Below, in pieces: positions 27,086-36,300 of a DNA stretch of 64,000 nucleotides. The notes under the pieces were generated by a model. It saw only the letters and a program-made list of their open reading frames with translations, made no database searches and had not been told where the DNA came from. Source of the DNA: Glycomyces xiaoerkulensis. GTDB taxonomy: Bacteria > Actinomycetota > Actinomycetes > Mycobacteriales > Micromonosporaceae. Numbering within the stretch: the first letter of the stretch is position 1; every line of letters starts with the position of its first letter. Location of the stretch: the NCBI RefSeq assembly GCF_002798405.1, contig NZ_PGGV01000038.1:124001-188000 (forward strand), read 5' to 3'. Position numbers and translations under genes: made by a program.

Positions 27086-27091
27086 TACAAT
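27086..27091 (+). promoter_or_regulatory. Leaderless -10 box of the RelBE-like module
   Basis: TACAAT ends 6 bases before the ATG at 27098. The overlapping TGTACGGGATGTACA may be an operator half-site pair. Confidence 0.55.
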
Positions 27092-27097
27092 CTGATC

Positions 27098-27379
27098 ATG
27101 GATGAGGCAACCGGGGAGATGTCGGTGAGCGAGTTTCGCGCTCATCTCGCTGAAGTGCTGAACGAGACCGCTTATTCCGGCTCGCGCACCTACATCACCC
27201 GGGCCGGGAAACGGGTCGCCGCGATCGTCCCGTTCGATGAGGCCGAGATGCTGGAGGCCGCCGAAGACGAGTACCTGAATCGTCTGGCGGACGAGGCCAA
27301 ACAGAGCTCGACGCCTCATCGGCCGTTTGCCGAACTGGTCGCCGAACTCGCCGTCGAGGACGGCGGAGAAGTCGCGTGA
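27098..27379 (+). CDS. Antitoxin, Phd/YefM (RelB-like) family
   Basis: 93 residues. MSVSEFRAHLAEVLNETAYSG followed by YITRAGKRVAAIVPFDEAEML is the typical Phd/YefM DNA-binding and dimer domain; the acidic tail should wrap the toxin. The ATG at 27098 is chosen because TACAAT sits at leaderless distance; ATGs at 27074 and 27083 are possible but would start upstream of that box. It overlaps the toxin GTG by 4 bases, so the pair is coupled. It likely represses its own promoter. Confidence 0.85.
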   Translation: MDEATGEMSVSEFRAHLAEVLNETAYSGSRTYITRAGKRVAAIVPFDEAEMLEAAEDEYLNRLADEAKQSSTPHRPFAELVAELAVEDGGEVA

Positions 27380-27651
27380 CCGAGGAGCGGTATCGGATCG
27401 TCGTCAGTGACGACGCTGAGAAGCAGCTTCGCAAGCTCGACAAGCCGGTGCAGAAACGAGTCATGCTCGCTATCGGCAGGCTCGAGGAGGATCCGCGTCC
27501 GGCGGGAGCCAAGAAGCTGAAGGCTCGTGAGAACCGATGGCGCATCCGCGTCGGCGACCGGCGGGTCGTCTACGAGATCGAGGATGATCGACTGGTCGTC
27601 CTGGTGATAGCCATCGGTCACCGCAGCGATGTGTACCGTGCCAAGCGGTAG
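27376..27651 (+). CDS. RelE-family toxin
   Basis: 91 residues with the compact RelE fold: YRIVVSDDAEKQLRKLDKPVQKRV, GAKKLKARENRWRIRVGDRRVVYEIEDD and the C-terminal AIGHRSDVYR. RelE-type toxins cleave messenger RNA on the ribosome. Basic residues typical of the catalytic patch (Lys, Arg, and the final His-Arg) are present. The GTG start overlaps the antitoxin stop. Confidence 0.88.
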   Translation: MTEERYRIVVSDDAEKQLRKLDKPVQKRVMLAIGRLEEDPRPAGAKKLKARENRWRIRVGDRRVVYEIEDDRLVVLVIAIGHRSDVYRAKR

Positions 27652-27712
27652 CCCCGCTGCTTACCGTGCTTTGGTGTGGAAGCCCTGTCCTTCAGGGCGG
27701 GGATGAAGCGCT

Positions 27713-28009
27713 CTACCGCTGTGCGGGGCGTTGCCGCTGCTCGAGGTACTGGCCGATGATCGATAGGGGCGCGCCACCGCGGGAGGCGGCGAAGTACGAC
27801 GGGGACCAGAAGTGCCCGTGCATGATCGCCCGGTTGACCCGGCCGGTGAACTCATACCGGAGTCGGCGCGCCGAGACGCCCTTGAGCGAGCCCGTCGGCG
27901 TGGAGACCGGCACTTTCGGCGGGTGGCCGACCGGCAGGTGGACGTGGTCGCGCTCGCCGTTGGACTCGGCCGACTCGGCCTCGTGGTCCTCGCCGACCCG
28001 CGCATGGCG
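27713..28009 (-). pseudogene. tnpA: tnpA remnant (IS200 Y1 transposase, N-terminus missing)
   Basis: The minus-strand frame reads ERDHVHLPVGHPPKVPVST, the HUH motif (HVH) region of TnpA, then SLKGVSARRLRYEF and FWSPSYFAAS, and ends IIGQYLEQRQRP with the catalytic tyrosine. The frame has no usable start upstream and the first third of the protein (RNA-binding and early strands) is absent, so the element cannot move itself. A nested GTG at 27911-27913 could give a 66-residue fragment without HUH. Confidence 0.7.
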
Positions 28010-28159
28010 CGTTCGCTGTCGTCGGGTAGGGCCTGATCGAAGGCCTCCGTGCCGGTGCCCGGTCTCGATGACCGGGGGGTGTCGGTATCGCCGGGATCAC
28101 AGGCCTGCGGTGGCCGTGCCTGCCGCCCTCGGCCGCTGGCCGGTGGCAGGGTGTGGCTG

Positions 28160-29287
28160 ATGCAGTTGCGCTACAACTATCGAGCCTACCCGGATGGGGG
28201 CCAGCGGTCGGCGCTGGCCCGTGCGTTCGGGTGCGCCCGCGTAGTGTGGAACGACTGCCTGCGCGCCCGCAAGGAAGCGCACGCGGCCGGGGAGGCGTAC
28301 GTGTCCTCGGCGGAGTTGTCGAGGACCTACCTCACCGCCGCCAAGCAGACGCCGGAGCGGGCCTGGCTGGCCGAAGTCAGCGCGGTGGTGCTTCAGCAGT
28401 CCCTGCGGGACCTGGAGGCCGCCTACCAGGCCTTCTTCGGCTCGGTCAATGGCAAACGCAAGGGCCCCAAGGTAGGGCCGCCGCGGTGCAAGTCCCGCAA
28501 GGACGCCCGCCAGTCGATCCGGCTCAACACCAACGCCTTCGCCGTCCGCCAGGGCGGCCGGGTGTACCTGGCCAAGATCGGCGAGGTCAAGGTGGCCTGG
28601 TCCCGCGAGCTCCCGGCCGCGCCCTCCAGCGTGACCGTGATCAAGGACGCGGCCGGGCGGTACTTCCTGTCGTTCGTGGTCCAGACCGGCCCCGAGCCGC
28701 CGCCCGATACCGACCAGCAGGCCGGTGAACCGATCGGTATCGACCTGGGCCTGACCGCGTTCGCGGTCACCAGCTCGGGCAAGCGGATCGACAACCCGCG
28801 GTTCCTGCGCCGCGCCGAACGCCGACTCAAACGCCTCCAGCGGGCGCTCTCCCGCAAGCAGCAAGGCTCGAAGAATCGGGCCAAGGCCCGCGCGGCGCTG
28901 GCCCGGCAGCACGCCAAGGTCGCCGATACCCGGCGCGACTGGCACCACCAGGTCTCGACGCAGCTCATCCGCGACAGCCAAGCGGTGTACGTCGAAGACC
29001 TCGCGGTGCGCGGTCTGGCCCGGACCCGGCTGGCCAAGAGCGTGCACGATGCCGGATGGTCGGCGTTCGTGCATATGCTCGAGTACAAGGCCGCCCGGTA
29101 CGGACGCGCCTTCGCGAAGGTCGACCGGTGGCTGCCATCGAGTCAGACGTGCTCGGCCTGCGGGGCGAAGGACGGACCCAAGCCGCTCAGCGTCCGCGAA
29201 TGGACCTGCACCGCCTGCGGGGCGTGCCATGACCGCGACATCAACGCCGCGAACAACATCCTGGCCGCCGGGCAGGCGGACAGGTAA
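28160..29287 (+). CDS. tnpB: TnpB, RNA-guided nuclease of IS200/IS605
   Basis: 375 residues, full length. RuvC residues are Asp195 (GIDLGLTAFA), Glu279 (YVEDLAVRGL) and Asp358/360 (CHDRDINAANN); the zinc finger is CSACG...CTACG. TnpB of this family is known to cut DNA at sites named by an omega RNA from the element's right end, promoting retention of the element. The ATG at 28160 follows a weak purine run. With tnpA truncated, this is an apparently intact nuclease in an immobile element. Confidence 0.92.
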   Translation: MQLRYNYRAYPDGGQRSALARAFGCARVVWNDCLRARKEAHAAGEAYVSSAELSRTYLTAAKQTPERAWLAEVSAVVLQQSLRDLEAAYQAFFGSVNGKRKGPKVGPPRCKSRKDARQSIRLNTNAFAVRQGGRVYLAKIGEVKVAWSRELPAAPSSVTVIKDAAGRYFLSFVVQTGPEPPPDTDQQAGEPIGIDLGLTAFAVTSSGKRIDNPRFLRRAERRLKRLQRALSRKQQGSKNRAKARAALARQHAKVADTRRDWHHQVSTQLIRDSQAVYVEDLAVRGLARTRLAKSVHDAGWSAFVHMLEYKAARYGRAFAKVDRWLPSSQTCSACGAKDGPKPLSVREWTCTACGACHDRDINAANNILAAGQADR

Positions 29288-29412
29288 AACGCCCGTGGAC
29301 CGCTGGTAAGACCCGGGAGGCCGGGCGCAGCGGGTCGAAGCGGGAACCCACCGAGACCCGCAGCCTCGCGGGTGGTAGGAATCCTCGGCCTTCAGGCCGG
29401 GGAGGAAGTCAA
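29288..29412 (+). ncRNA. Candidate omega (right-end) RNA of TnpB
   Basis: The region after tnpB to the right end is structured: ACCCGC/GCGGGT (29356-29373) and the terminal hairpin 29383-29402, ending GGAGGAAGTCAA. In studied TnpB systems the RNA overlaps the gene's 3' end and its guide is the 16-20 bases just beyond the element, here from 29413. The RNA start is unknown. Confidence 0.5.
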
Positions 29413-29438
29413 CGGTCCGAGACCTCTATCCGGCCACC

Positions 29439-29645
29439 TCATTCGGCCAGGCGCCTGAGCGGTTCCTCGTTTTCCGCACAGATTCGCCGTGCGACGGTGT
29501 CGACCTCCCGCGAGCGCTCGTAGGCATCGCGCAGGCACTCCCGAACGAGATCCTGTCGAGATCAGCCGCGTACGGCGGCCTGCGCCGCCGACCATTCGGC
29601 GACGTCGTCGGCAAGCTCAACGGCCAGTATCACCATGGCCTTCAT
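29439..29645 (-). pseudogene. Small ribbon-helix-helix antitoxin-like gene with an internal stop
   Basis: A 69-codon frame from ATG 29645 (or 29636) is broken by TGA at 29562-29564 after residue 27. Read through, it gives VILAVELADDVAEWSAAQAA, then after the stop DLVRECLRDAYERSREVDTV and EENEEPL-like acidic end (ICAENEEPLRRLAE). The pattern strand, helix, SRQDLVRE helix resembles CopG/ParD antitoxins. One base change (CGA to TGA) would explain it. The IS right end lies 27 bases beyond the stop, where a toxin gene would be expected. Confidence 0.5.
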
Positions 29646-29676
29646 GATCGGTCACGGTCGATCGGTTCGCAACGCG

Positions 29677-29711
29677 AAAACGGGTCCGGACGCCGGAGGC
29701 GTCCGGACCCG
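29677..29711 (-). terminator. Terminator of the lipoprotein gene
   Basis: 14-bp perfect stem (29681-29694 with 29698-29711), 3-base loop, followed on the minus strand by TTTT. Confidence 0.88.
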
Positions 29712-29728
29712 CAACCGTTCCGAGCGGC

Positions 29729-30205
29729 CTACACGCCGAGGCCGCCGCAGATCTTCCACTCGTCTTCTTCCTTGACGAGGTCGACGGTCGAATCGGTGGT
29801 CTCGCCGTTCTCGGTCACCTCGAGTTCGACGGTCGCGGAGTCGCCGTCCTCGGTCACCTCACCGATCTCGTACGACCAGTCCTCGGGGATCTCGAACTCG
29901 TCGGCCGCACTGTCCAGCGCCATCTCGCGCTCTTCGTCGGACATTTCGGCGGCCATGTCGGCCATCTCCTGAATGTCCGAGACATCCTGCTCGCAGAAGT
30001 ACTCCTCGGTGATCGAGGTGAGCTCGTCGAAGTCGCCCTCGGAGAAGGAGGTCGCGAAGTCCTCCACGCCGTTGTCGAAGAAGTTCTCGACCGCGCCCTC
30101 CGGCGTGTCGGTGCCTCCGCCGCAGGCGGCGAGGGCGAGAGTCAGGGCGAAGCCGCCGCCCACCACGGCGGTGAGCCGGGTGCCGAGCTTGCTGTGAATG
30201 CTCAT
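29729..30205 (-). CDS. Small secreted lipoprotein (DUF4878-like)
   Basis: 158 residues. A signal peptide (basic SIHSKLGTRL, then a hydrophobic core) ends in the lipobox LALAAC, Cys28, followed by GGG. The mature part is very acidic with two further cysteines (FCEQD and KICGG) that could form a disulfide, and has the helix-then-sheet plan of NTF2-like lipoproteins such as DUF4878. AGGAA lies just before the ATG. It has its own terminator. The role in the cell envelope is unknown. Confidence 0.75.
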   Translation of the reverse strand: MSIHSKLGTRLTAVVGGGFALTLALAACGGGTDTPEGAVENFFDNGVEDFATSFSEGDFDELTSITEEYFCEQDVSDIQEMADMAAEMSDEEREMALDSAADEFEIPEDWSYEIGEVTEDGDSATVELEVTENGETTDSTVDLVKEEDEWKICGGLGV

Positions 30206-30346
30206 GGGTTCCTATCGATCGGTAAGGGGAATCGTTGCAGTCCCTCGAATCGGAGCGCATCGCCGTCGGGTCCGCCGACCGCTCGGGGACGCGGCGACTC
30301 TAGCACCGCCGCGCAAACCGCCGGTGCCTTGCGGGAGAACCGTCGG

Positions 30347-33300
30347 CTAAGAAGGGTCCGGCCGCCACGTACGGTCCTCGGACACGTAGTAGAACGCGGT
30401 GTGGACCCGGTCCTCCGGGACGCCCTTGAGTCTCGCCCACGCCTTCCGGTACACCTCGAGCTGGAGCGCCGCCCGGTCGGCCGCCTCCCCCTCCGGCGGG
30501 CGCCCGGTCTTCCAGTCCACGATGTCCCATCCGCCGTCGCCGCGGGCGAACACCGCGTCGATGCGGCCGCGCACCACCGTGCCCTCGTAGTCGAGCACGA
30601 ACGGCACCTCCTGAGCCACCGCGCTCCGGCGGGCCCACTCGGAGTTCCGGAACGTCTCCCTGAGACGTTCCAGGTCACGGTCGCTCACCGCCTCGTCGGC
30701 GGCGCCCGGCAGGTCATCGGGGTCGAACAGCGCCCCGCCGCCGTAGAACTCCTCCACCCACGCGTGGAACTCCGTGCCCCGCCGGGTGCCGAGCCCCGGC
30801 GGCCGCGGCATCGGCCTGCGCCTGGCCGAGGCGAACTCCGCCTCGTCGGCGCGCATCGCCATCAATTGCGAGGTCGACAGGCGCTGCGGCCGCGGCAGCC
30901 GGATCACGCCCGACTCGCGTTCGTCGCGCTCGGCCAGCAGCAACTCGGCCTCCTCGGCCCACTCGCGGGCCTGCGGAGTCCCACTCGGCTCGCCGGAGGC
31001 CAAGACCAGTTCGGCCGCCGCCGCGAACGCCTCCTGGCGCGAGCCCAGCGGCGCCTGACGCGGCCACTGCGCGGTCAGGCCCTCCTCCTCCAGCGGGTTC
31101 GATCCCCCCGGCTCGGCCCAGACCGCCACCGCCGCCCCCGCGGCCCGGGCCTCCTCCAGATACGGGGCCGGTCGGTGCGGCTTACCGCTCTCGGCGTCCC
31201 ACCAGTACCCGCTCGCCACCAGGTGCCGCCTGGCTCTGGTGAGCGCCACGTACGCCAGCCGCCGCTCCTCGTTCAGCCGCGCCTCCCGGTCGGCGGCCTT
31301 GAACGCCTTCAGCGCTTCCTTGACCTCCTTGGGATCGCGGGCGTCGGCCAGGCGCAGCACCGGCAGGTTGTCCGCGTCGCCCCGCAGCGGATACGGCAGG
31401 CGGGACGGGTCGGTCGTCCAAGTGGGACCCGAACCGCCGCCGGGGAGGACGCCCTCGCACAGGCCCGGCACCGCGACCACGTCCCACTCCAGGCCCTTCG
31501 CGGCGTGCACGGTCATCAGTTGGACGACCCCGCCGGCGGTGCTCGCCCCCTCGACGACCAGCCCGCGCTCGCGTTCGGTGGCCGACTCCAGATAGGACAG
31601 GAACCCCGGGACGCTCGCAGCGCTCGTGTCGTTCTCGTAGGACGCCGCGATGTCGGTGAACTCGTCCAGGTTCGACAGGTCGCCCCGGTGCAGCATGACC
31701 TCGACGTCCAGGCCCGTCTTGGCGACCACGTCGCCGACCACGTCCGGCAGGCTCTGCCCCAGCCGGCCGCGGATCCAGGTCAGCTCCTCGTGGATCTGCC
31801 CGAACCGCAGGCGGCCCAGCGCCGAGTAGCGCTCCGCCCCGCCCGGGTCGGCCAGCGCGTCCGCCAGGGACGCCTCGGCCTCCACACCCGCGTCCGGTTC
31901 GAAGCCCCGCACGTCCGGGGCCAGCTCCCGGGCCCGGCCCCACAGTGCGCCGAGGTCGCGCGGCCCGATCCGCCAGCGGGCGCCGGTCAGCAGCCGCAGC
32001 AGCGCCGGGCCGTCGGACGGGTCCGCCGCGGCCCGCAGCATCGCCACGACCTCGGCCACCTCCGGGTAGTACAGCAGCCCCAGCGAGCCGACCACCTGCA
32101 CCGGCAGCCCGGCCGCCGTCAGCGCCCGATGCAGCGCGGGGAGCTGGCGGCGCTTGCGCACCAGGACCGCGGCCGTCTCGGTCCCGTCCGGATCCCAGTC
32201 CTCGGCCAGCCGCGAAGCCAGCCAGGCGGCCTCCTCGTCGGCGGTCAGGTGCATCGCCGCGTCGACCCGGCCGGCGCCCTCGATCCCGGCGACCAGCGGT
32301 GACACGGTGCCGGCCCGCAGCGGCGCCGAGACGGTGTTGGCGACCTCGAGGATCGCCGAGCGGTTGCGCCACGACTTGGTCAGTTCGACCTGCACGGCCT
32401 CGGTGCCCGCGCGGTCGGGGAAGTCGGTGCGGAACCGCTGGAGGGTCCCGGCCGAGGCCCCGCGCCAGGAGTAGATCGACTGGTTCGGGTCGCCCACGGC
32501 CGTCACCGGGTGGCCGCCTCCGAACAGGTCGCGCAGCAGCGTCACCTGCGAATGCGAGGTGTCCTGGTACTCGTCGAGGAGCACCGCCCGCCAGCGGTCG
32601 CGCTCGGTCGCGGCGATCTCGGGCGAGAGCGCGACCAGTTCGGCCGCCAGGGAGAGCTGGTCGGCGAAGTCCATGACGCCCCGCTCGCGCTTGCGCCGCC
32701 GCCAGGACTCCGCCAGCGGCAGGAGCTGGTCGTGCTTGCGCAGCAACGAGACCAGCGCCCGGAACTCCTCGTTGTCGCGGGCGGCCCGGCGCTGTTCGAG
32801 GTCGTCGGCGAGCCGCCGGTCGAACCTGCGCAGGTCGTCGCCGCCGCGCAGGTGCTCGGACAGCTCGCCGGAGAGGCGTAGCACCAGTTCGGTGACTCTG
32901 TCGATGCCGACGTCGAATTCGGTCATCTCACCGTCCCAGGCCGTTACCAGGTCCCGCGCCAGTTGCCAGCGCCCGGTCTCGGTCACCACCCGCGTGTTCG
33001 GCTCCACGCCGATCCGGATCCCGTGCTCGGAGACCAGGCTCGCCGCGTAGGCGTTGTAGGTCGACACGGTCGGCTCGCCGTGCAGTTCGGACAGTTCGGG
33101 GAGGCCCTCGGCGAGTCTGCGGAGCTTCTGGCGGATGCGCGAGGACAGTTCGGCGGCGGCCTTGCGGGTGAAGGTCAGTCCCAGGATGTGCTCGGGGCGC
33201 ACCACCCGGTTCGCGATCAGCCATACCACCCGGTCGGCCATCGTCGTGGTCTTGCCCGAGCCCGCGCCGGCCACGACCAGCAGCGGGTCGCCGCCGGCCT

Positions 33301-33388
33301 CGATCACCGCCTCCTGCTGCGGGGTGGGGGTCGGCTCGCCGAGCCGGTTCGCCAGCCCCACGGCGCTGTACGGGTGGTCCTTACTCAT
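30347..33388 (-). CDS. adnB: AdnB-like helicase-nuclease subunit
   Basis: 1013-residue UvrD-type DNA motor with a C-terminal RecB-like nuclease, the lead motor of the actinobacterial AdnAB complex that resects double-strand breaks. Walker A GAGSGKTTT (41-49), motif II LDEYQDTSH, GDPNQSIYSWRGA and VYLTSARRR-like motif VALTRARRHLV are visible. The nuclease domain shows GTEFHAWVEEF, then IVDWKTGRP and QLEVYRKAW. The ATG overlaps the adnA stop by 8 bases, so the subunits are co-translated in the order adnA-adnB. Confidence 0.9.
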   Translation of the reverse strand: MSKDHPYSAVGLANRLGEPTPTPQQEAVIEAGGDPLLVVAGAGSGKTTTMADRVVWLIANRVVRPEHILGLTFTRKAAAELSSRIRQKLRRLAEGLPELSELHGEPTVSTYNAYAASLVSEHGIRIGVEPNTRVVTETGRWQLARDLVTAWDGEMTEFDVGIDRVTELVLRLSGELSEHLRGGDDLRRFDRRLADDLEQRRAARDNEEFRALVSLLRKHDQLLPLAESWRRRKRERGVMDFADQLSLAAELVALSPEIAATERDRWRAVLLDEYQDTSHSQVTLLRDLFGGGHPVTAVGDPNQSIYSWRGASAGTLQRFRTDFPDRAGTEAVQVELTKSWRNRSAILEVANTVSAPLRAGTVSPLVAGIEGAGRVDAAMHLTADEEAAWLASRLAEDWDPDGTETAAVLVRKRRQLPALHRALTAAGLPVQVVGSLGLLYYPEVAEVVAMLRAAADPSDGPALLRLLTGARWRIGPRDLGALWGRARELAPDVRGFEPDAGVEAEASLADALADPGGAERYSALGRLRFGQIHEELTWIRGRLGQSLPDVVGDVVAKTGLDVEVMLHRGDLSNLDEFTDIAASYENDTSAASVPGFLSYLESATERERGLVVEGASTAGGVVQLMTVHAAKGLEWDVVAVPGLCEGVLPGGGSGPTWTTDPSRLPYPLRGDADNLPVLRLADARDPKEVKEALKAFKAADREARLNEERRLAYVALTRARRHLVASGYWWDAESGKPHRPAPYLEEARAAGAAVAVWAEPGGSNPLEEEGLTAQWPRQAPLGSRQEAFAAAAELVLASGEPSGTPQAREWAEEAELLLAERDERESGVIRLPRPQRLSTSQLMAMRADEAEFASARRRPMPRPPGLGTRRGTEFHAWVEEFYGGGALFDPDDLPGAADEAVSDRDLERLRETFRNSEWARRSAVAQEVPFVLDYEGTVVRGRIDAVFARGDGGWDIVDWKTGRPPEGEAADRAALQLEVYRKAWARLKGVPEDRVHTAFYYVSEDRTWRPDPS

Positions 33389-36300
33389 CGGTGACCTGCC
33401 GTCCCTGTTCGGCGATGGGGCAGCAGTTCTTGACCGAGCAGGTGGCGCACTGCGAGGAGTGCCGGGCCTCGAAGCTCGGCCCGCTCATCTGCCTGGCGGT
33501 GTCGTCGACCGCCTCCCGCGCCCAGTCCGGGTTCTCGGCCTCGCCCAGCGGGCCCTGCCGCAGCGACTTGACCGACCGCTTGTTCTCCACGCTCGGGTAG
33601 ACCAGTTCGGCTCCGCCCGATTCCGAGCCCTCCTCGAACGCGCCCTCGGCGACGGCGAGCTGGTAGGCGCCCATCTGCGGGTTCTCCTCGACCTCCCGTC
33701 GGGTCGGGGTGTGCTTGCCGGTCTTGAGGTCGACGACGTAGACCCGGCCGGTCTCGTCGCGTTCGAGCCGGTCGACCTGGCCGGACATCACCACCTCGAC
33801 CCCCGGGGGGCCGAGCTCGAGCTTGACGCGGAACGACCGCTCGGCGCCGAGCAGCTCCCGCTTGTTGGCGCGCAGCCAGTTCGCGAACCGGTCCACGGCC
33901 CCGGAGACGCGGCGGCGCTCCTGGGCGGCCTGCCACGGCGCCTCGAACGGCAGCCGGTCGAAGTGCTCGGTCACGACCCGGTCCATCACCTCGGCCGGGT
34001 CGGCCTCCGGGGCGGCGACCACCGCCTCGGCCGCGGAGTGCAGGAGCGTCCCCATGTGGCGCGGCAGCAGGTCGCCGTCGTCGCCGCCGTGCGACTCCAG
34101 AACCCAGCGCAGCCCGCACTGCCGGGTCTTCTCCACCTGCGACGGCGAGATCCGGATCGTCTCGCCCGCCATGGCCAGGGCGCGCTCGTCGGACAGCTCG
34201 GCCAGGCCCCACCAACTCGCCGGGTTCGCGCCCGGCACCCCCGCCTCGGCGAGACGCCGCAACTCCGCGGCCGCCGCCTCGCGGTCGGGGCCGTCCTGGT
34301 CGACGACGACCTCCCGCAGACGCGCGACCAGGGATGCCAGGCTCAGCGGCCGGACCCCGCGCGGCGGGGGAACCGGTTCGAGGCCCAGCTCCGTGCAGAA
34401 CCGGCTGGGCTGCAGGTCGTCGGAATCGACCGAGGTCACCAGCAGCCGCTCCCGCGCCCTCGTGCAGGCCACATAGAACAGTCGGCGCTCCTCGTCGAGC
34501 AACTGCGCGACGGCGTCGACGTCGGCCCGGCCGTCGAGGACGTCGACCAGGGCCTCGGCGCCCACGACCGACCCGCGCGGCCGCAGGTTCGGCCACGTAC
34601 CCTCCTGCGCCCCGGCCACGACCACGAAGTCCCACTGCCGCCCGTGGGCGGCGTGGGCGGTGGTGAGCGTGACCGCATCGCCCAGGTCGGCGCCGACCGA
34701 GAGCGAGTCGCCCGGCAGCTCCTGGTGCAGCACGTGCTCGCAGAAGACGTCCACGCCCGCGCCGGGCTGCTTGCGCTCGTAGTCGGAGGCGAGGTCGAAC
34801 AGGGCGATGACCGCGTCGAGCTCGGCGTCGGCCCGCTGGGCGCGCCGGTCGGACGACAGGGCCCGGCGGCGCAGCCTCTCGCCCATCCCCGAGGCCTCCC
34901 ACACCGCCCACAGCACCTCGGTGACCCCGCCCGAGCCGCGCGCGGTCTCGAACAGGGCCGACAGCCGCCGGGCCGGCTCGGCCCACGGCTCGTCCGGCAG
35001 CGCGGCGACCTCGCCGGGATCGCCGAGGGCCTCGACCAGCAGGTCGGAGGCGGGGGAGAAGTCGTCTGCGGCGACGGCGATGCGCCGCAGCTCCTGGCGC
35101 AGCCGCCGCTCGGCGAACGGATCGGCGCCGCCGAACGCCGAATGGAGCAGCCCGGCGGCGGCCGACTCGTCGAGCCGGTCCGTGTCGCGTCCGATGAGGA
35201 TGATGCGGAGCAGGTCCCGCACCGTCGGATGCGCCGGCAGCGGCAGGTCGTCGGCGGCCTGCCTGGTGGGCACGCCCGCGTGCTGCATCGCCCGGCGCAA
35301 CTGCGGGATCGACGAGGCCGACTTGACCATCACGGCCATGTCGCCGTAGGCGACACCGTCGAGCAGATGCGCCCGGCGGGCGGTGTCGGCGATGAACGTG
35401 GCCTCGCGGGTCGGCGACGGCACGAAGCACACCGCGGCCGAACCAGCCGATTCGGAGTCGGTGCCGCGCCTGCGGTCCCGGTCCGGACCCCGCAGCCGCC
35501 GCGACAGCGCCACCGTGGCCTCCAGCGGCGCGAGCGCCACCGAATGCGTGTCGGACAGCCGCACCGTCGGCGCCTCGTCGCCGGTGATCGTGGGGAACCG
35601 GTCGGGGAAGTGCCGGACGATCTCCGGATCCCCGCCCTGATAGCCGAACACGGCCTCGTCGGGGCAGGCGGCCGCCACCAGGTTCGCCCCGCCGCCCGCG
35701 ATCAGTTCGAGCAGCTCGACGTGCGCGGGAGTGGCGTCCTGGAGGTCGTCGACGAACACCCAGGACGGACGCCCGGCCAGGTCGGGCCGGCGGCGCAGCT
35801 CCCCGGCCGCCGCGCGCACGATCTCGGCCGAGTCGTACAGGGCGCTGGAGGTCGACTGGACCGCGAGAGTGGTCACGTAGCGGTCGTAGAAGGCGGCGGC
35901 GGCCACCCATTCGGGCCGGTCGTGCTCGCGCCCCAGGGAGGCGAGCTTGCGGCCGTCGAGCCCGCGCTCGCCCGAGCGGAGGACCAGGTCGCGGAGCTGC
36001 TGGGTGAAGGCGTAGGTGCGGAGGGCCTCGGTCAGCCCCTCGGGCCAGCCGAAGTCCTCGGTGCCGAGCATCGAGCGGATGAGCGTGTCCGCCTCGGGCG
36101 CGGTCAGCAGGCGGGGCTCGCCGCGGCCCTCGGCGACCGCGGCGGCCCGCAGGACCGCGAAGGCGAACGCGGGGAAGGTGAAGAGACCGGCCTCGGTGGA
36201 CGAGAACCGGGAGGTCAGGGAGTTGAGGCGCCCCCGGAGGTAGGCGGTGTCCTGGCGGCGCAGGCCCAGCATCAGGATCGACGCCGGGTCGGCCCCCGCC

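Larger units (their letters stand above)
27660..29412. mobile_element. IS200/IS605-family element with decayed tnpA
   Basis: The element spans a truncated tnpA on the minus strand and an intact tnpB on the plus strand. The left end has a 6-bp hairpin (27682-27698) with CCTTCAGGGC, and the right end a similar hairpin (29383-29402) with CCTTCAGGCC followed by GGAGGAAGTCAA; these subterminal hairpins are the recognition ends of the family. No inverted repeats or target duplication are expected. Ends are estimated to within about 10 bases. Confidence 0.75.

Noticed and set aside
29426-29620. 64-residue minus-strand frame starting MSLPTTSPNGRRRR
   Set aside because: Composition is Arg/Pro/Ser-biased; the alternative frame of the same DNA reads as an antitoxin-like protein with one stop, which is the better explanation.
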